A stretch of 32,954 nt of DNA, taken from NCBI RefSeq assembly GCF_005889715.1, contig NZ_VCKW01000072.1, forward strand, positions 1 through 32,954. Direction: 5' to 3'. The notes below the pieces were generated by a model. It made no database searches. It saw nothing but the letters and a program-made list of their open reading frames with translations, and was not told the DNA's origin. Shown piece after piece: positions 8,407 through 15,024 of the stretch. Source of the stretch: Actinomadura soli. Its GTDB lineage: Bacteria; Actinomycetota; Actinomycetes; Streptosporangiales; Streptosporangiaceae. The number at the start of each line of letters is the position of its first letter. Position 1 is the first letter of the stretch. The position numbers and the translations under genes are program-made.

Positions 8407-9645
8407 TTAGGGGCGACGATGGGTGGAACGGCGTTTGGAGGTGGATCTCTGGTCCTGTCGTTGGCGGGCCAGAGTTGCGAGGAGGCGGTCGCGGGCCTCG
8501 GTGCGGGAAATCGCGGGCAGGCGCTCGGGGAATGCAGAGCCCAGGGTCGACGGGGCGTCGACCAGCCCCTCGTCATTGATTGTGGCCCGATCTCTTTTCC
8601 ATGCGCCGAGGAGGATCGCGGAGACACCGCCTGGGTGCCGTCCAAGGAGGGCTTCGATCCTCTGACCCTCCTCCGCGCAGTCGGCCACCAGAAGGAGGCG
8701 TCGTCCTTGTTCGGCGCCCGTGTTCTCGCGGATTGCGAGTTCGGTCTCCAGATAGGCCAAGGCGGCGTCGAGGTTGCCGGGTATGAAGAGGCCCGCGGTG
8801 TCGTCGTCGAGAAGCTCGTCCTCACCGAGACCGAAGAGGACGGTGGCGTCGGGTCGGGGGACGACGACGAGGGAGCTTTCGCTGTGCTCGTCTAGGGCCG
8901 CCAGGGCCAGCGTCCGCGCGGCGGAGACGGCGCCCGGGCCGGTCAGCCCTGCGACAGGAGCGGCGAACGGGTCGACTACGGGGTGATAGGTGAGCCGGGC
9001 CGGCGGCGCCGCTGCTGCGGTCGTGGCGGTGGAGAACGCAGGCAGCCCGGCGGCGGCGTAGATACGGTGCCGGAACGGATAGCAGATCGCCGCCGCGGCT
9101 GGCAGGAGGAGACCGAGGAGCAGGACCGGCTGCAGCGAGGACGGGCGCGAGTCAAGGTCCTGCGCCTGACCGCGGGTGCGGGTCGGAGTCGGGGAGGAGA
9201 CGCGCGGGGCTGTGCTCTTCGGCTGTTTCGGTGCGGGGGGAGAGGCGCTCGGAGCGTCCGGCACAGTGGGCCGGGGCGCGGGCTCTTTCGGCTGCCCAGA
9301 CGATGGTGGCCATCGTCTGACCTTGAACTTCCAGTCGAATCGGTCGCCCCTGCGGGCGAACTCCCGGCCGCGGCCCGACCGCCTGCGAGACCTCTCGTAC
9401 ATCGCCAGCCATGCCTCCCTGCACTTGTTGGCGCTGTGCCTGTCGCCGACGATCACGGCGTGACGGCAGATCGGCGGTACCGACCCGCGCGGCTCGGGCG
9501 AAGCGGTGGTGACCGCGCCGACTGGAGTGGCCACGCCAATGGAGATGGCGCCGGCCAAGGCCGTATAACCCAAGACCCCGCCGGTGCAGCGAATCAAGTC
9601 GCTGATCATTACGGCAGGTATGGGCTGCGTGAGGAAACGGTTCAT
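8407..9645 (-). CDS. Two-segment membrane protein with SARP-associated-type C-terminal region
   Basis: A 412-residue protein. A hydrophobic segment lies at about 22-45 (signal anchor), then a basic stretch (85-112), a Pro/Ser/Lys-rich linker (113-165), a second membrane segment at about 171-189 (LQPVLLLGLLLPAAAAICY) and a C-terminal soluble region. In the C-terminus, the order SSLVVVPRPDATVLFGL, LDAALAYLETELAIRE, RRLLLVADCAEEGQRIEALL and VSAILLGAWKRD resembles the cytoplasmic region of large actinomycete membrane proteins that end in a BTAD/SARP-type domain. Here there is no LysM or BTAD domain, so it may be a shortened relative. The assignment is by remembered pattern and is moderate. The upstream gap carries several palindromes (9697-9790). 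It ends in a Lys/Arg-rich tail. Confidence 0.7.
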   Translation of the reverse strand: MNRFLTQPIPAVMISDLIRCTGGVLGYTALAGAISIGVATPVGAVTTASPEPRGSVPPICRHAVIVGDRHSANKCREAWLAMYERSRRRSGRGREFARRGDRFDWKFKVRRWPPSSGQPKEPAPRPTVPDAPSASPPAPKQPKSTAPRVSSPTPTRTRGQAQDLDSRPSSLQPVLLLGLLLPAAAAICYPFRHRIYAAAGLPAFSTATTAAAAPPARLTYHPVVDPFAAPVAGLTGPGAVSAARTLALAALDEHSESSLVVVPRPDATVLFGLGEDELLDDDTAGLFIPGNLDAALAYLETELAIRENTGAEQGRRLLLVADCAEEGQRIEALLGRHPGGVSAILLGAWKRDRATINDEGLVDAPSTLGSAFPERLPAISRTEARDRLLATLARQRQDQRSTSKRRSTHRRP

Positions 9646-9696
9646 CTTCGCCCCGGGGGATCGCGTCGGTCACCGTGAGAATGCCGATCGTAGTCA

Positions 9697-9790
9697 CTCC
9701 GGCTACGGAGCGTTGAGTAATGCGCGCAGTCGAATGGAAGATCATTCGAAGTCGCCTCTGTCGTCGCCCGGTCGATATGAGTGCCATATC
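9697..9790. promoter_or_regulatory. Cluster of three short palindromes
   Basis: Three perfect inverted repeats lie in 94 bp upstream of the membrane-protein gene (start 9645): CTCCG-4-CGGAG (9697-9710), TCGAATG-6-CATTCGA (9730-9749) and GATATG-5-CATATC (9774-9790). The latter two have operator-like spacing. No gene is visible between 9790 and 10234 apart from the tandem repeat. Confidence 0.4.
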
Positions 9791-10080
9791 CGAATCGCCC
9801 GATATTTGCCCCCGCGCTCGTCGCATGGACCGCCTAGCTGGACATAGGAAAGCGATCCGAGCAGTTGACCTGATTGCAGAGGATTTACGCAGACGCGACC
9901 TGGAGAAACGTCCCGAGGAGGTACGCGTGCGCAATCCGCAGGCACCGACCTGCCTCGGACACCCTGCGGTACACGGCCGGGTGGCGGCACGGTGTCGTAA
10001 GTCTCACTCGGCGTTATCGAGCACGCCCTTCGCCAAAGGATGCGCCGCGCCGGTAAGACGAGGCTGGGTTGGGGGTTGCG
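9791..10080. other. Non-coding stretch before the tandem repeat
   Basis: Open frames exist on both strands, but none has a ribosome site, conserved motif or neighbour context that I can defend. A plus-strand frame around 9820-9930 reads as Arg/Glu-rich helix (DLIAEDLRRRDLEKRPEEV) and may be a trace of an eroded gene; this is weak. Confidence 0.3.
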
Positions 10081-10192
10081 CTGGTCGGGCGAGGCCGGCT
10101 TGCGCTGCGCTGGTTGGGCGAGGCTGGGGTTGCGCTGGTTGGGTGAGGCCGGGTTGTGCTGCGCTGGTTGGGCGAGGCTCGGGTGGGCTGCG
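10081..10192. repeat. Four-unit imperfect tandem repeat
   Basis: Four head-to-tail units start with CTGGTYGGGYGAGGC: 10081-10109 (29 bp), 10110-10134 (25 bp, four bases shorter), 10135-10163 (29 bp) and 10164-10192 (29 bp). A degenerate partial unit precedes them (about 10056-10080) and a trace follows. The minus strand would read as a repeated Arg-Pro-Thr-Ser-Ala-Ala-Gln pattern, but the 25-bp unit breaks the frame periodicity, so I treat it as non-coding. It lies just past the stop of the DUF488 gene. Confidence 0.75.
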
Positions 10193-10234
10193 CGGGCTGG
10201 GTCCGCGTCGGGTCGTGGCTTGGGGGTCCACGCG

Positions 10235-10720
10235 TTACGACGGGTTCAGGTGCTCGATTGTGACGTGGTGCTGCTCGGTCAGCCGCTGGGCGATCAACGA
10301 GCGGTGGCATGCCTCAGGGGTGCGCTCGACACAGAGCAGTGCTGCGGTCCCGCTGCTTGGCAGCGATGACACGATCGGCGTGAGGTCGGCGCGGTCGAGG
10401 ATCTCCGTGGTGTAGCGGCGGGTGTACTCGGCGGCGAGTTCGCGGCGTGAGCGCTTGCCGACCCCTTGGTGGTCGTCCTCGGCGTACTGGAGCTGGCGTA
10501 GCTCGGTGGTCGGGGCGAGTTCGGGGTGGTGCTCGTAGGCGATCCGGGCCTGGGCGAGGGCCGCCTGGAGCTGGCGAGAGTTCGCCCAGGCGTACTCGGG
10601 TCCGCGGACACCGCGGCGCTGGCGTACGTCGAGTAGCAGGCGGACGTCCGCGTATCGCAGTCGTTGCAGGAAGGACTCGCCGTCGAAGCCGTAGACGCCG
10701 ACTGTCACCATTCTGAGCAT
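10235..10720 (-). CDS. DUF488 family protein
   Basis: A 161-residue single-domain DUF488 protein. Typical family landmarks in order are TVGVYGFDGESFLQRL (6-21), VRLLLDVRQRRGVRGPEYAWANSRQLQAAL (26-55), HHPELAPTTELRQLQY, and the C-terminal ALLCVERTPEACHRSLIAQRL with its conserved Cys and His. DUF488 proteins are small cytosolic proteins of uncertain function with a conserved CxE...CHR motif; some act on nucleic-acid or phosphate substrates in proposals, without firm assignment. The start at 10720 is chosen because GAGGTGG lies about 10 bases upstream; an internal ATG at 10711 is possible. The ridA gene precedes it on the same strand, separated by a terminator hairpin. Confidence 0.88.
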   Translation of the reverse strand: MLRMVTVGVYGFDGESFLQRLRYADVRLLLDVRQRRGVRGPEYAWANSRQLQAALAQARIAYEHHPELAPTTELRQLQYAEDDHQGVGKRSRRELAAEYTRRYTTEILDRADLTPIVSSLPSSGTAALLCVERTPEACHRSLIAQRLTEQHHVTIEHLNPS

Positions 10721-10751
10721 CGGAAATCACCCACCTCTGTCTACTACTCGT

Positions 10752-10781
10752 GCCGCCTCCGGCAGGACTGCCGAAGGCGGC
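10752..10781 (-). terminator. Terminator hairpin after ridA-like gene
   Basis: GCCGCCT pairs with AGGCGGC and, after one mismatch, CGGCA pairs with TGCCG around a GGAC loop, giving a 12-bp stem. It begins 10 bp past the ridA-like stop and lies upstream of the DUF488 start, so it would also insulate that gene. Confidence 0.7.
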
Positions 10782-10790
10782 GAGATTGCG

Positions 10791-11186
10791 TTAGGCGACG
10801 GCCGTCCCCTCAAGCTCGACCATCAGGTCGGGAATCGCCAGCCGGGTCACCCCGAGCATCGTGCTGGTCGGCGCCACTCCGGCGGCGCCGAGGCGCGACG
10901 CCAGCACGCCGTAGTGCTCGAAGAGCCGATCGACGTCGGTGGTGTAGACATTGAGCCGGACGAGGTTCGTGAGGGACATGCCGGCCTCGCCGAGTACGGC
11001 CTCCAGGTTGTCGAGGCTAAGCGCCAGCTGCGCCGCCATGTCACCGGCATGCTGGGGCTTACCGTCGCCGCTCATCGCGGTCTGCCCGGCGCAGTAGAGG
11101 GTCCGGGTGTGCCCGGAGACGATCTCACCCTGGCTGTACCCCATCTCCTCCGACCATGTCCATGGGTTGACCGTCGTTCGCTCCAT
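10791..11186 (-). CDS. RidA family protein (YjgF/YER057c/UK114)
   Basis: A 131-residue protein of the RidA superfamily, normally a trimeric enzyme or scaffold that hydrolyses reactive imine/enamine intermediates. Landmarks are YSQGEIVSGHTRTLYCAGQTAMSGDGK (about 13-39), MAAQLALSLDNLEAVLGEAGMSLTNLVRLNVYTTD (about 45-79) and the C-terminal IPDLMVELEGTAVA, where the Glu is the family's usual active-site position. The Arg of the canonical subgroup (RNANVYTTD-like) appears as RLNVYTTD. Starts at 11186, 11195 or 11213 are all in frame; MERTTVNPWTW at 11186 looks most natural. It diverges from a WYL regulator gene, with a dyad and a hairpin between them, so that regulator probably controls it. Confidence 0.88.
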   Translation of the reverse strand: MERTTVNPWTWSEEMGYSQGEIVSGHTRTLYCAGQTAMSGDGKPQHAGDMAAQLALSLDNLEAVLGEAGMSLTNLVRLNVYTTDVDRLFEHYGVLASRLGAAGVAPTSTMLGVTRLAIPDLMVELEGTAVA

Positions 11187-11229
11187 AGGTCCCATCAGCT
11201 CCAATCGATTCATCGGCAGTACGTACGTC

Positions 11230-11249
11230 CGGCGGCTCGGTAGCCGCCG
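11230..11249. promoter_or_regulatory. Hairpin/dyad in the leader of the RidA gene
   Basis: A perfect 8-bp inverted repeat (CGGCGGCT and AGCCGCCG) with a four-base loop lies 44-63 bp upstream of the RidA start. It could be a second operator or an RNA hairpin in the leader. Confidence 0.35.
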
Positions 11250-11284
11250 TCCTTTGACGTCGTGCTGCGAGCCTCCCAACGAAT

Positions 11285-11303
11285 CACGACATCCTGTGTC
11301 GTG
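11285..11303. promoter_or_regulatory. Probable WYL-regulator operator (CACGACA-N5-TGTCGTG)
   Basis: A perfect 7-bp inverted repeat with a five-base spacer lies 21 bp upstream of the regulator's start codon and 99 bp upstream of the divergent RidA start. A further GTCGTG half-site lies at 11259-11264. Position, symmetry and divergent layout are as expected for an autoregulated operator. Confidence 0.55.
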
Positions 11304-11324
11304 TATTCCGATAGAGTTTTCGAT

Positions 11325-12299
11325 ATGCGCGCCGACCGGTTGGTCTCGCTGGTGCTGCTGCTGCGCCAGCGCGGTCGGATGTCCGCGGCCACGCTGGCCC
11401 GCGAGCTGGAGGTGTCCACCCGCACGGTGCTGCGCGACATCGAGGCGCTGTCCGCAGCCGGCGTCCCGGTCTACGCCGAACGCGGTCGGCACGGCGGTTT
11501 CGCGTTGCTGCCCAGTTTCCAGACCGAGCTCACCGGGCTCAACCACGACGAGGCGCTGGCCCTGCTGGTCGCCGGATCACGGCGCGGCGCGCAGGCGTTC
11601 GGTCTCGGCTCGGCGCTCGCTTCGGCCATGCTCAAGGTGGTCGACGCGCTGCCCGAAGGCTATCGGGACACCGCCGCCGGCGCGGCGCAGCGCCTCCTCA
11701 TCGACCCGGAGACCGACCTCCTCTCGCGCCGCGTGGTCGCTGAGGAGGTGCCCGACATCGTGGTAGCCGAGATCCGGCGCGCGGTGTTCGCCGGACACAA
11801 GCTGCGCATCCACTACGCGGCCGTTGACCAGGCCCCGAAATGGCGCACGGTGGACCCGATCGGCCTGGTCACCGTGCGCGAACAGGGCTACCTGCTGGCG
11901 ACGAGATCTGGCGTGGACCGCACCTACCGGCTGTCCCGGGTGTTGGCCGCCGAGGAACTCCACGAACCCGCACAGCGTCCAGAACAGGTCGATCTGGGCC
12001 GGGCCTGGCAGGAACGCAGCACGCGTTTCCGGACCGGCGGCGACCAGGTCGTCGTGCTGGTGCGGGTGAACCCGGCGCGGCGGGAGGACCTGGTGGGCAC
12101 CGCGCTGGCCGTCCGTGCCGAGGAGACCGATGCGGACGGCTGGCTGCGGCTGGACGTGACCTTCCAAGATTCACGACACGCCGAATGGGCGCTGTGGCAG
12201 CTCGCCACGAACGCGGAAGCCCTGGCCCCGCAGTGGCTGCGCACTTCCCTGCGCAACCGCGCCGTCGCGATAGCCACTCGATACAGCGGCTCATCCTGA
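11325..12299 (+). CDS. HTH-WYL transcriptional regulator
   Basis: A 324-residue regulator of the DeoR-type HTH plus WYL family. The N-terminal winged helix (1-57) reads RLVSLVLLLRQRGRMSAATLARELEVSTRTVLRDIEAL with recognition helix STRTVLRDI. The WYL domain spans about 140-210 (IRRAVFAGHKLRIHYA...RTVDPIGLV...YLLA...RTYRLSRV), and a WCX-like C-terminal extension runs to the end (DVTFQDSRHAEWALWQLATNAEALAPQWLR). WYL domains sense ligands, often nucleotides or nucleic acids, in DNA-damage or metabolic regulation. The ATG at 11325 fits the domain start; an earlier in-frame start would add 21 residues that overlap the operator. It diverges from the RidA gene, a common regulator/target arrangement. 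Confidence 0.92.
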   Translation: MRADRLVSLVLLLRQRGRMSAATLARELEVSTRTVLRDIEALSAAGVPVYAERGRHGGFALLPSFQTELTGLNHDEALALLVAGSRRGAQAFGLGSALASAMLKVVDALPEGYRDTAAGAAQRLLIDPETDLLSRRVVAEEVPDIVVAEIRRAVFAGHKLRIHYAAVDQAPKWRTVDPIGLVTVREQGYLLATRSGVDRTYRLSRVLAAEELHEPAQRPEQVDLGRAWQERSTRFRTGGDQVVVLVRVNPARREDLVGTALAVRAEETDADGWLRLDVTFQDSRHAEWALWQLATNAEALAPQWLRTSLRNRAVAIATRYSGSS

Positions 12300-12505
12300 G
12301 AGTCGTCGCCGTCTGAGGGCTGCTGTGGCTCCGGGATGTCTGCCGGGCGCGGGGTGTCGGTCTGGTCCCGCCGTTGGTTTGATCAGTGGCTTGGCCGTCC
12401 TTCCGGCGTGATTCCTCACAGTGGCCTACGTGGCGTTTTCGCCCGGGTTGGTGCCGAACGCGGCAATCCGTGTTGGCGTGCATCGTTGCGCGTCGGCTTG
12501 GGTGA

Positions 12506-13465
12506 TTAGGCGGCGGTTGGGAGTGGGTCTGCGGGGGACTCCAGGACGTCGTACATGCCCAGGGGCAGTGTGTCGCTCCACAGCCAGTCGTTGACCGTGC
12601 CGTCGAAGTCTGCGGGTGGGGCAACGGTGAGGAGGCGTGGGGTCTGCATCGAGAGGCCCACCCTGAAGGGGGCCGGGGGAGTGATGTGGACGCGGCGTGT
12701 GGTGCCCCAGAAGTCATTGAAGTCGCTCTGGGCGAGGTCAAGGTCGGCGGGGATCGTCCGGGTTCGGGCGGCCGGGCCGGTGGCCAGCCAGGCCCAGTGG
12801 TCGGTGAGGAGCCGCCGGGCGGTGGTGCGCAAGACGTTGAGCGCGGCCAGGTCGTGCGGGCAGGCGACGTCGTTGATCTCGATCTCGGGAAGGCCGAAGC
12901 GGCGGAGGCCACGGGTGCGCAGGCGGACGCAGGCGCAGCCGTTCACGCCCTCGGGGTCAAGTTCGGGCTCCGCGGCGGTGCAGTGGCCGTTGGCGCGATA
13001 CGGCGGCAGGACGTCGCCGAGCCAGTGGTCGGCGAGCACGAAGCGCGTTCTCTCCGTGGTGGACGGGGACAGGATGTGCCCGGTGACGAGGTCGGCCGCG
13101 ATCCCGCCGACGGCCTCGGCGATGGCGTACGCGGCCGAACGGGCGACCTGCACGCCGCGGGGCTGGTCGGTGACGGGTGCGAAGGCTGTGACGACGGCGA
13201 ACTCGGTGGCGTCGTTGAAGGCGCGCGCGGCCTGCCGGTCTTCGGGCCGGGCCGCCTTGACGCGTCCGGGGTCCCAGCGCAGGCACCTGAGATCTTCCCG
13301 GGTGACCTGCAGCTGGGACGAGCCGAGCCGTCCGGCGATGTGGGCCTGGAAGGGGGCGGGCTTGCTTCGGCGGAGCAGATCCGCGAGGCCCGGCGGGACG
13401 CACTCGGCGGCGACGGCGAACCGGGAGGTCGTGGTGGACGGAACCGGGAACGTGATCGTGGCCAT
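12506..13465 (-). CDS. Uncharacterised 319-aa protein, GCAC/ACPHD family, copy B
   Basis: Paralogue of the protein at 335-1237, in the same orientation. It has 319 residues from the ATG at 13465, which has AAGGAG upstream. Shared landmarks are VLADHWLGDVLPPYR, the GCACV...RTRGLRRFGLPEIEI segment and VACPHDLAALNVLRTTARRLL, then PPADFDGTVNDWLW near the C-terminus (PPADFPGTLNEWLW in copy A). The N-terminal third differs more, including an insertion around residues 70-85. There are no membrane segments and no known domain. Function is unknown; the conserved Cys/His residues could bind a metal. It converges with the WYL gene and has its own upstream element (13543-13555). Confidence 0.8.
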   Translation of the reverse strand: MATITFPVPSTTTSRFAVAAECVPPGLADLLRRSKPAPFQAHIAGRLGSSQLQVTREDLRCLRWDPGRVKAARPEDRQAARAFNDATEFAVVTAFAPVTDQPRGVQVARSAAYAIAEAVGGIAADLVTGHILSPSTTERTRFVLADHWLGDVLPPYRANGHCTAAEPELDPEGVNGCACVRLRTRGLRRFGLPEIEINDVACPHDLAALNVLRTTARRLLTDHWAWLATGPAARTRTIPADLDLAQSDFNDFWGTTRRVHITPPAPFRVGLSMQTPRLLTVAPPADFDGTVNDWLWSDTLPLGMYDVLESPADPLPTAA

Positions 13466-13542
13466 CAGGGCCGCTCCTTCCTTGCCGCGACAGGACGTGC
13501 CCAGCATGCGCCGCCGCCCCGGCCAGAAGCAGTAGAACCCCG

Positions 13543-13555
13543 TTCTGGGGATAAC
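13543..13555 (-). promoter_or_regulatory. Conserved upstream element, copy 3
   Basis: The minus strand reads GTTATCCCCAGAA, ending 78 bp before the start codon at 13465. It continues CGGGGTTCTACTGCTTCTGG, so that AGAAC and GTTCT form a dyad around GGG. It differs from copy 1 by one base within these 13 positions. Confidence 0.45.
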
Positions 13556-13814
13556 TCGCGATCGGGAGCACCTTGGACGGCGACGTTCTGATGGTGCGCG
13601 ACGTTGGAGGTCGGCGTGCGGCCAGGGCTATTCGGGGGAGGGTGCGGCAGGCTTCCGGGTGTTGCGACGCGGTGTAAGTGGGGCGCAGGCTCGCGTGCCG
13701 TGCCGTGCCCACCGTCGCTTGGGAAGAAGGTGTGAGGCCGAGCGAGCGCACGCGCCCCCGGGGGAGCTTTGGACGGGAAGTACCTGGTCTAGAGGCGGCT
13801 TCGGAGCGGATGGG
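13556..13814. other. Non-coding gap
   Basis: No gene is supported between the upstream element and the cupin-gene terminator. Frames here lack start context and known motifs. A CCCCCGGGGG palindrome near 13754 is probably trivial in such GC-rich DNA. Confidence 0.4.
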
Positions 13815-13849
13815 CTCGGCCTCCACCGGAGCCTTTCGGGGAGGCCGAG
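13815..13849 (-). terminator. Terminator hairpin after the cupin gene
   Basis: CTCGGCCTCC and GGAGGCCGAG form a perfect 10-bp stem with a 15-base loop. It starts 15 bp past the stop codon of the minus-strand cupin gene. Confidence 0.65.
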
Positions 13850-13864
13850 GCCGTTCACCGTCCG

Positions 13865-14398
13865 TCAGCGAAAGAGTGGGTCGATGAAGTCCGCGCCTAG
13901 GCCGACCTTCTCGAAGTGCTCGCGGCACATCGCGATGTAGTCGTGGACGTCGAAGTAACCGTCCGCCTCACCGTTCTCGTCCAGCCAGATGAGCGGGCCC
14001 TTCACGATGAACATCGTCTTCATCGGCTCGCCGCTCTCGTAGGCGACGAGCGTGTGGCCCTCACCGGGCGCCTCGTAGATGAAGTCCCCGGCGGTGGCCG
14101 TCCAGGGACGTTCGAGGTACCCCCATTTGCCGGAGATGGTGTAGGCGAACACCTCATGCGGGTGGTAGTGCCGGTTCACCAGACCGGCGCTGGTGGCACG
14201 CAGGATGTCCGACCAGGAGTTGTCCTTGACGTTGATCCACAGCGGACGCGAGCCGACGGTATCGGTGAACGGCACGTAGTAGCGGTCGTCGTCGGTGGCG
14301 ACCTTCGACAGGTAGAGCTCGGGCAGCGCGTCCGGCTTCTGCGCGTTCTCGAGCGGCTTCAGGTCCTTCCAGAACTCCGTCGTTGCGTCCTCGGGCAT
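13865..14398 (-). CDS. Cupin protein, 2,4'-dihydroxyacetophenone-dioxygenase-like
   Basis: A 177-residue cupin. Motif 1 contains NRHYHPHEVFAYTISGKW, with the His-x-His pair and Glu expected for a mononuclear metal. Motif 2 contains AGDFIYEAPGEGHTLV with the later His. The C-terminal stretch ALIWLDENGEADGYFDVHDYIAMCREHFEKVGLG (here PLIWLDENG) closely follows the family that includes 2,4'-dihydroxyacetophenone dioxygenase, which cleaves an aromatic ketone with O2. Substrate specificity cannot be read, and many relatives are annotated only as ChrR-like cupins. The ATG at 14398 is preceded by GGAGG at a good distance; the ATG at 14422 has no ribosome site. A terminator follows directly. The HTH gene at 14741 diverges. 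Confidence 0.85.
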   Translation of the reverse strand: MPEDATTEFWKDLKPLENAQKPDALPELYLSKVATDDDRYYVPFTDTVGSRPLWINVKDNSWSDILRATSAGLVNRHYHPHEVFAYTISGKWGYLERPWTATAGDFIYEAPGEGHTLVAYESGEPMKTMFIVKGPLIWLDENGEADGYFDVHDYIAMCREHFEKVGLGADFIDPLFR

Positions 14399-14586
14399 GG
14401 CGTCCTCCAGCAGCGTGCGCATCGTTGGCTAGTAGTGAATCGTGCCAGAACCGCCCAGGTCTCCTGGTCTGCTTGGGATTCAGGCCATCTCCGCCGTATC
14501 GGCGGGCCGGTACGGGTGGACGCTCCTGTGGGACGGCCGGGCTGCTGCGGTCCCAGAGGCCGTACGTCAGGGGGGCGACACGCCGT

Positions 14587-14626
14587 TCACCACGAAAAAG
14601 ACCAGCTTCGGCCGAATTCGTGGTGA
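14587..14626. promoter_or_regulatory. Long-armed inverted repeat in a divergent gap
   Basis: TCACCACGAA (14587-14596) and TTCGTGGTGA (14617-14626) are perfect 10-bp arms 20 bp apart. Between them is a second palindrome, TTCGGCCGAA (14607-14616). The site lies between the divergent cupin and small-HTH genes and could bind a dimeric regulator or fold as a hairpin in a transcript. The rest of the gap (14399-14740) shows no gene. Confidence 0.45.
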
Positions 14627-14683
14627 TTCGCGCGGCATCGACGCTCTAATCAGGGGAATGTGTACGTTGGGGAGATCAACACT

Positions 14684-14720
14684 GCTGTGAGCTGCGGGGA
14701 CTGCCCCCCAGCCGCACAGC
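14684..14720 (+). other. Stem-loop in the leader of the small HTH gene
   Basis: GCTGTG (14684-14689) pairs with CACAGC (14715-14720). Inside, GCTG/CAGC and GGGG/CCCC pair around an ACTG loop. The structure ends 10 bp before the GGAGG ribosome site of the gene at 14741, so it could affect translation or be a terminator of an upstream plus-strand transcript. Confidence 0.4.
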
Positions 14721-14740
14721 CTTGCGAAGAGGAGGTCCCC

Positions 14741-14953
14741 GTGGCCAGAACGATGTCTAGGGGCACCCGCGTCACCGGTGCCGAACGCACCCGGCTCGCT
14801 GCCGAGCTGGCGCCGCGGTACGCCGCCGGTGAGAGCATCCGTGACCTGGCGGCCGAGACCGGCCGGTCGTACGGGTTCATCTACAACGTCCTGAAGGAGG
14901 CGGGCGTGCCGCTGCGTGGCCGTGGCGGCAACACCAGGCGCAAGAGGGCCTGA
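14741..14953 (+). CDS. Small helix-turn-helix protein
   Basis: A 70-residue basic protein starting at the GTG at 14741, with GGAGG just upstream. The centre, RYAAGESIRDLAAETGRSYGFIYNVLKEAGVPLRGRGG, is a helix-turn-helix of the kind widely conserved as a tiny stand-alone protein in actinomycetes. The C-terminus is GNTRRKRA. Such proteins probably bind DNA, but their role is not established. An upstream in-frame ATG at 14660 would add 27 Cys-containing residues spanning the leader hairpin and is less likely. It diverges from the cupin gene. Confidence 0.85.
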   Translation: MARTMSRGTRVTGAERTRLAAELAPRYAAGESIRDLAAETGRSYGFIYNVLKEAGVPLRGRGGNTRRKRA

Positions 14954-15024
14954 CCGCTCCCAGGAGAAGGAAGAAAGAACACATGATCGGATGTCCCCCT
15001 CGCCCCCCGGGGGGACGCCGTGCC

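Noticed and set aside
8353..8895. Plus-strand open frame opposite the membrane protein
   Set aside because: No ribosome site or motif; it reads antisense to a gene with membrane segments and recognisable C-terminal pattern.
10004..10231. Repeat-coded small protein on the minus strand
   Set aside because: One repeat unit is 25 bp, which breaks the coding periodicity, and no ribosome site is seen.
13543..13555. LexA/SOS box reading of AGAACGGGGTTCT
   Set aside because: The actinomycete SOS box needs GAAC-N4-GTTC; here the spacer is three bases and the other copies do not keep GAAC/GTTC.
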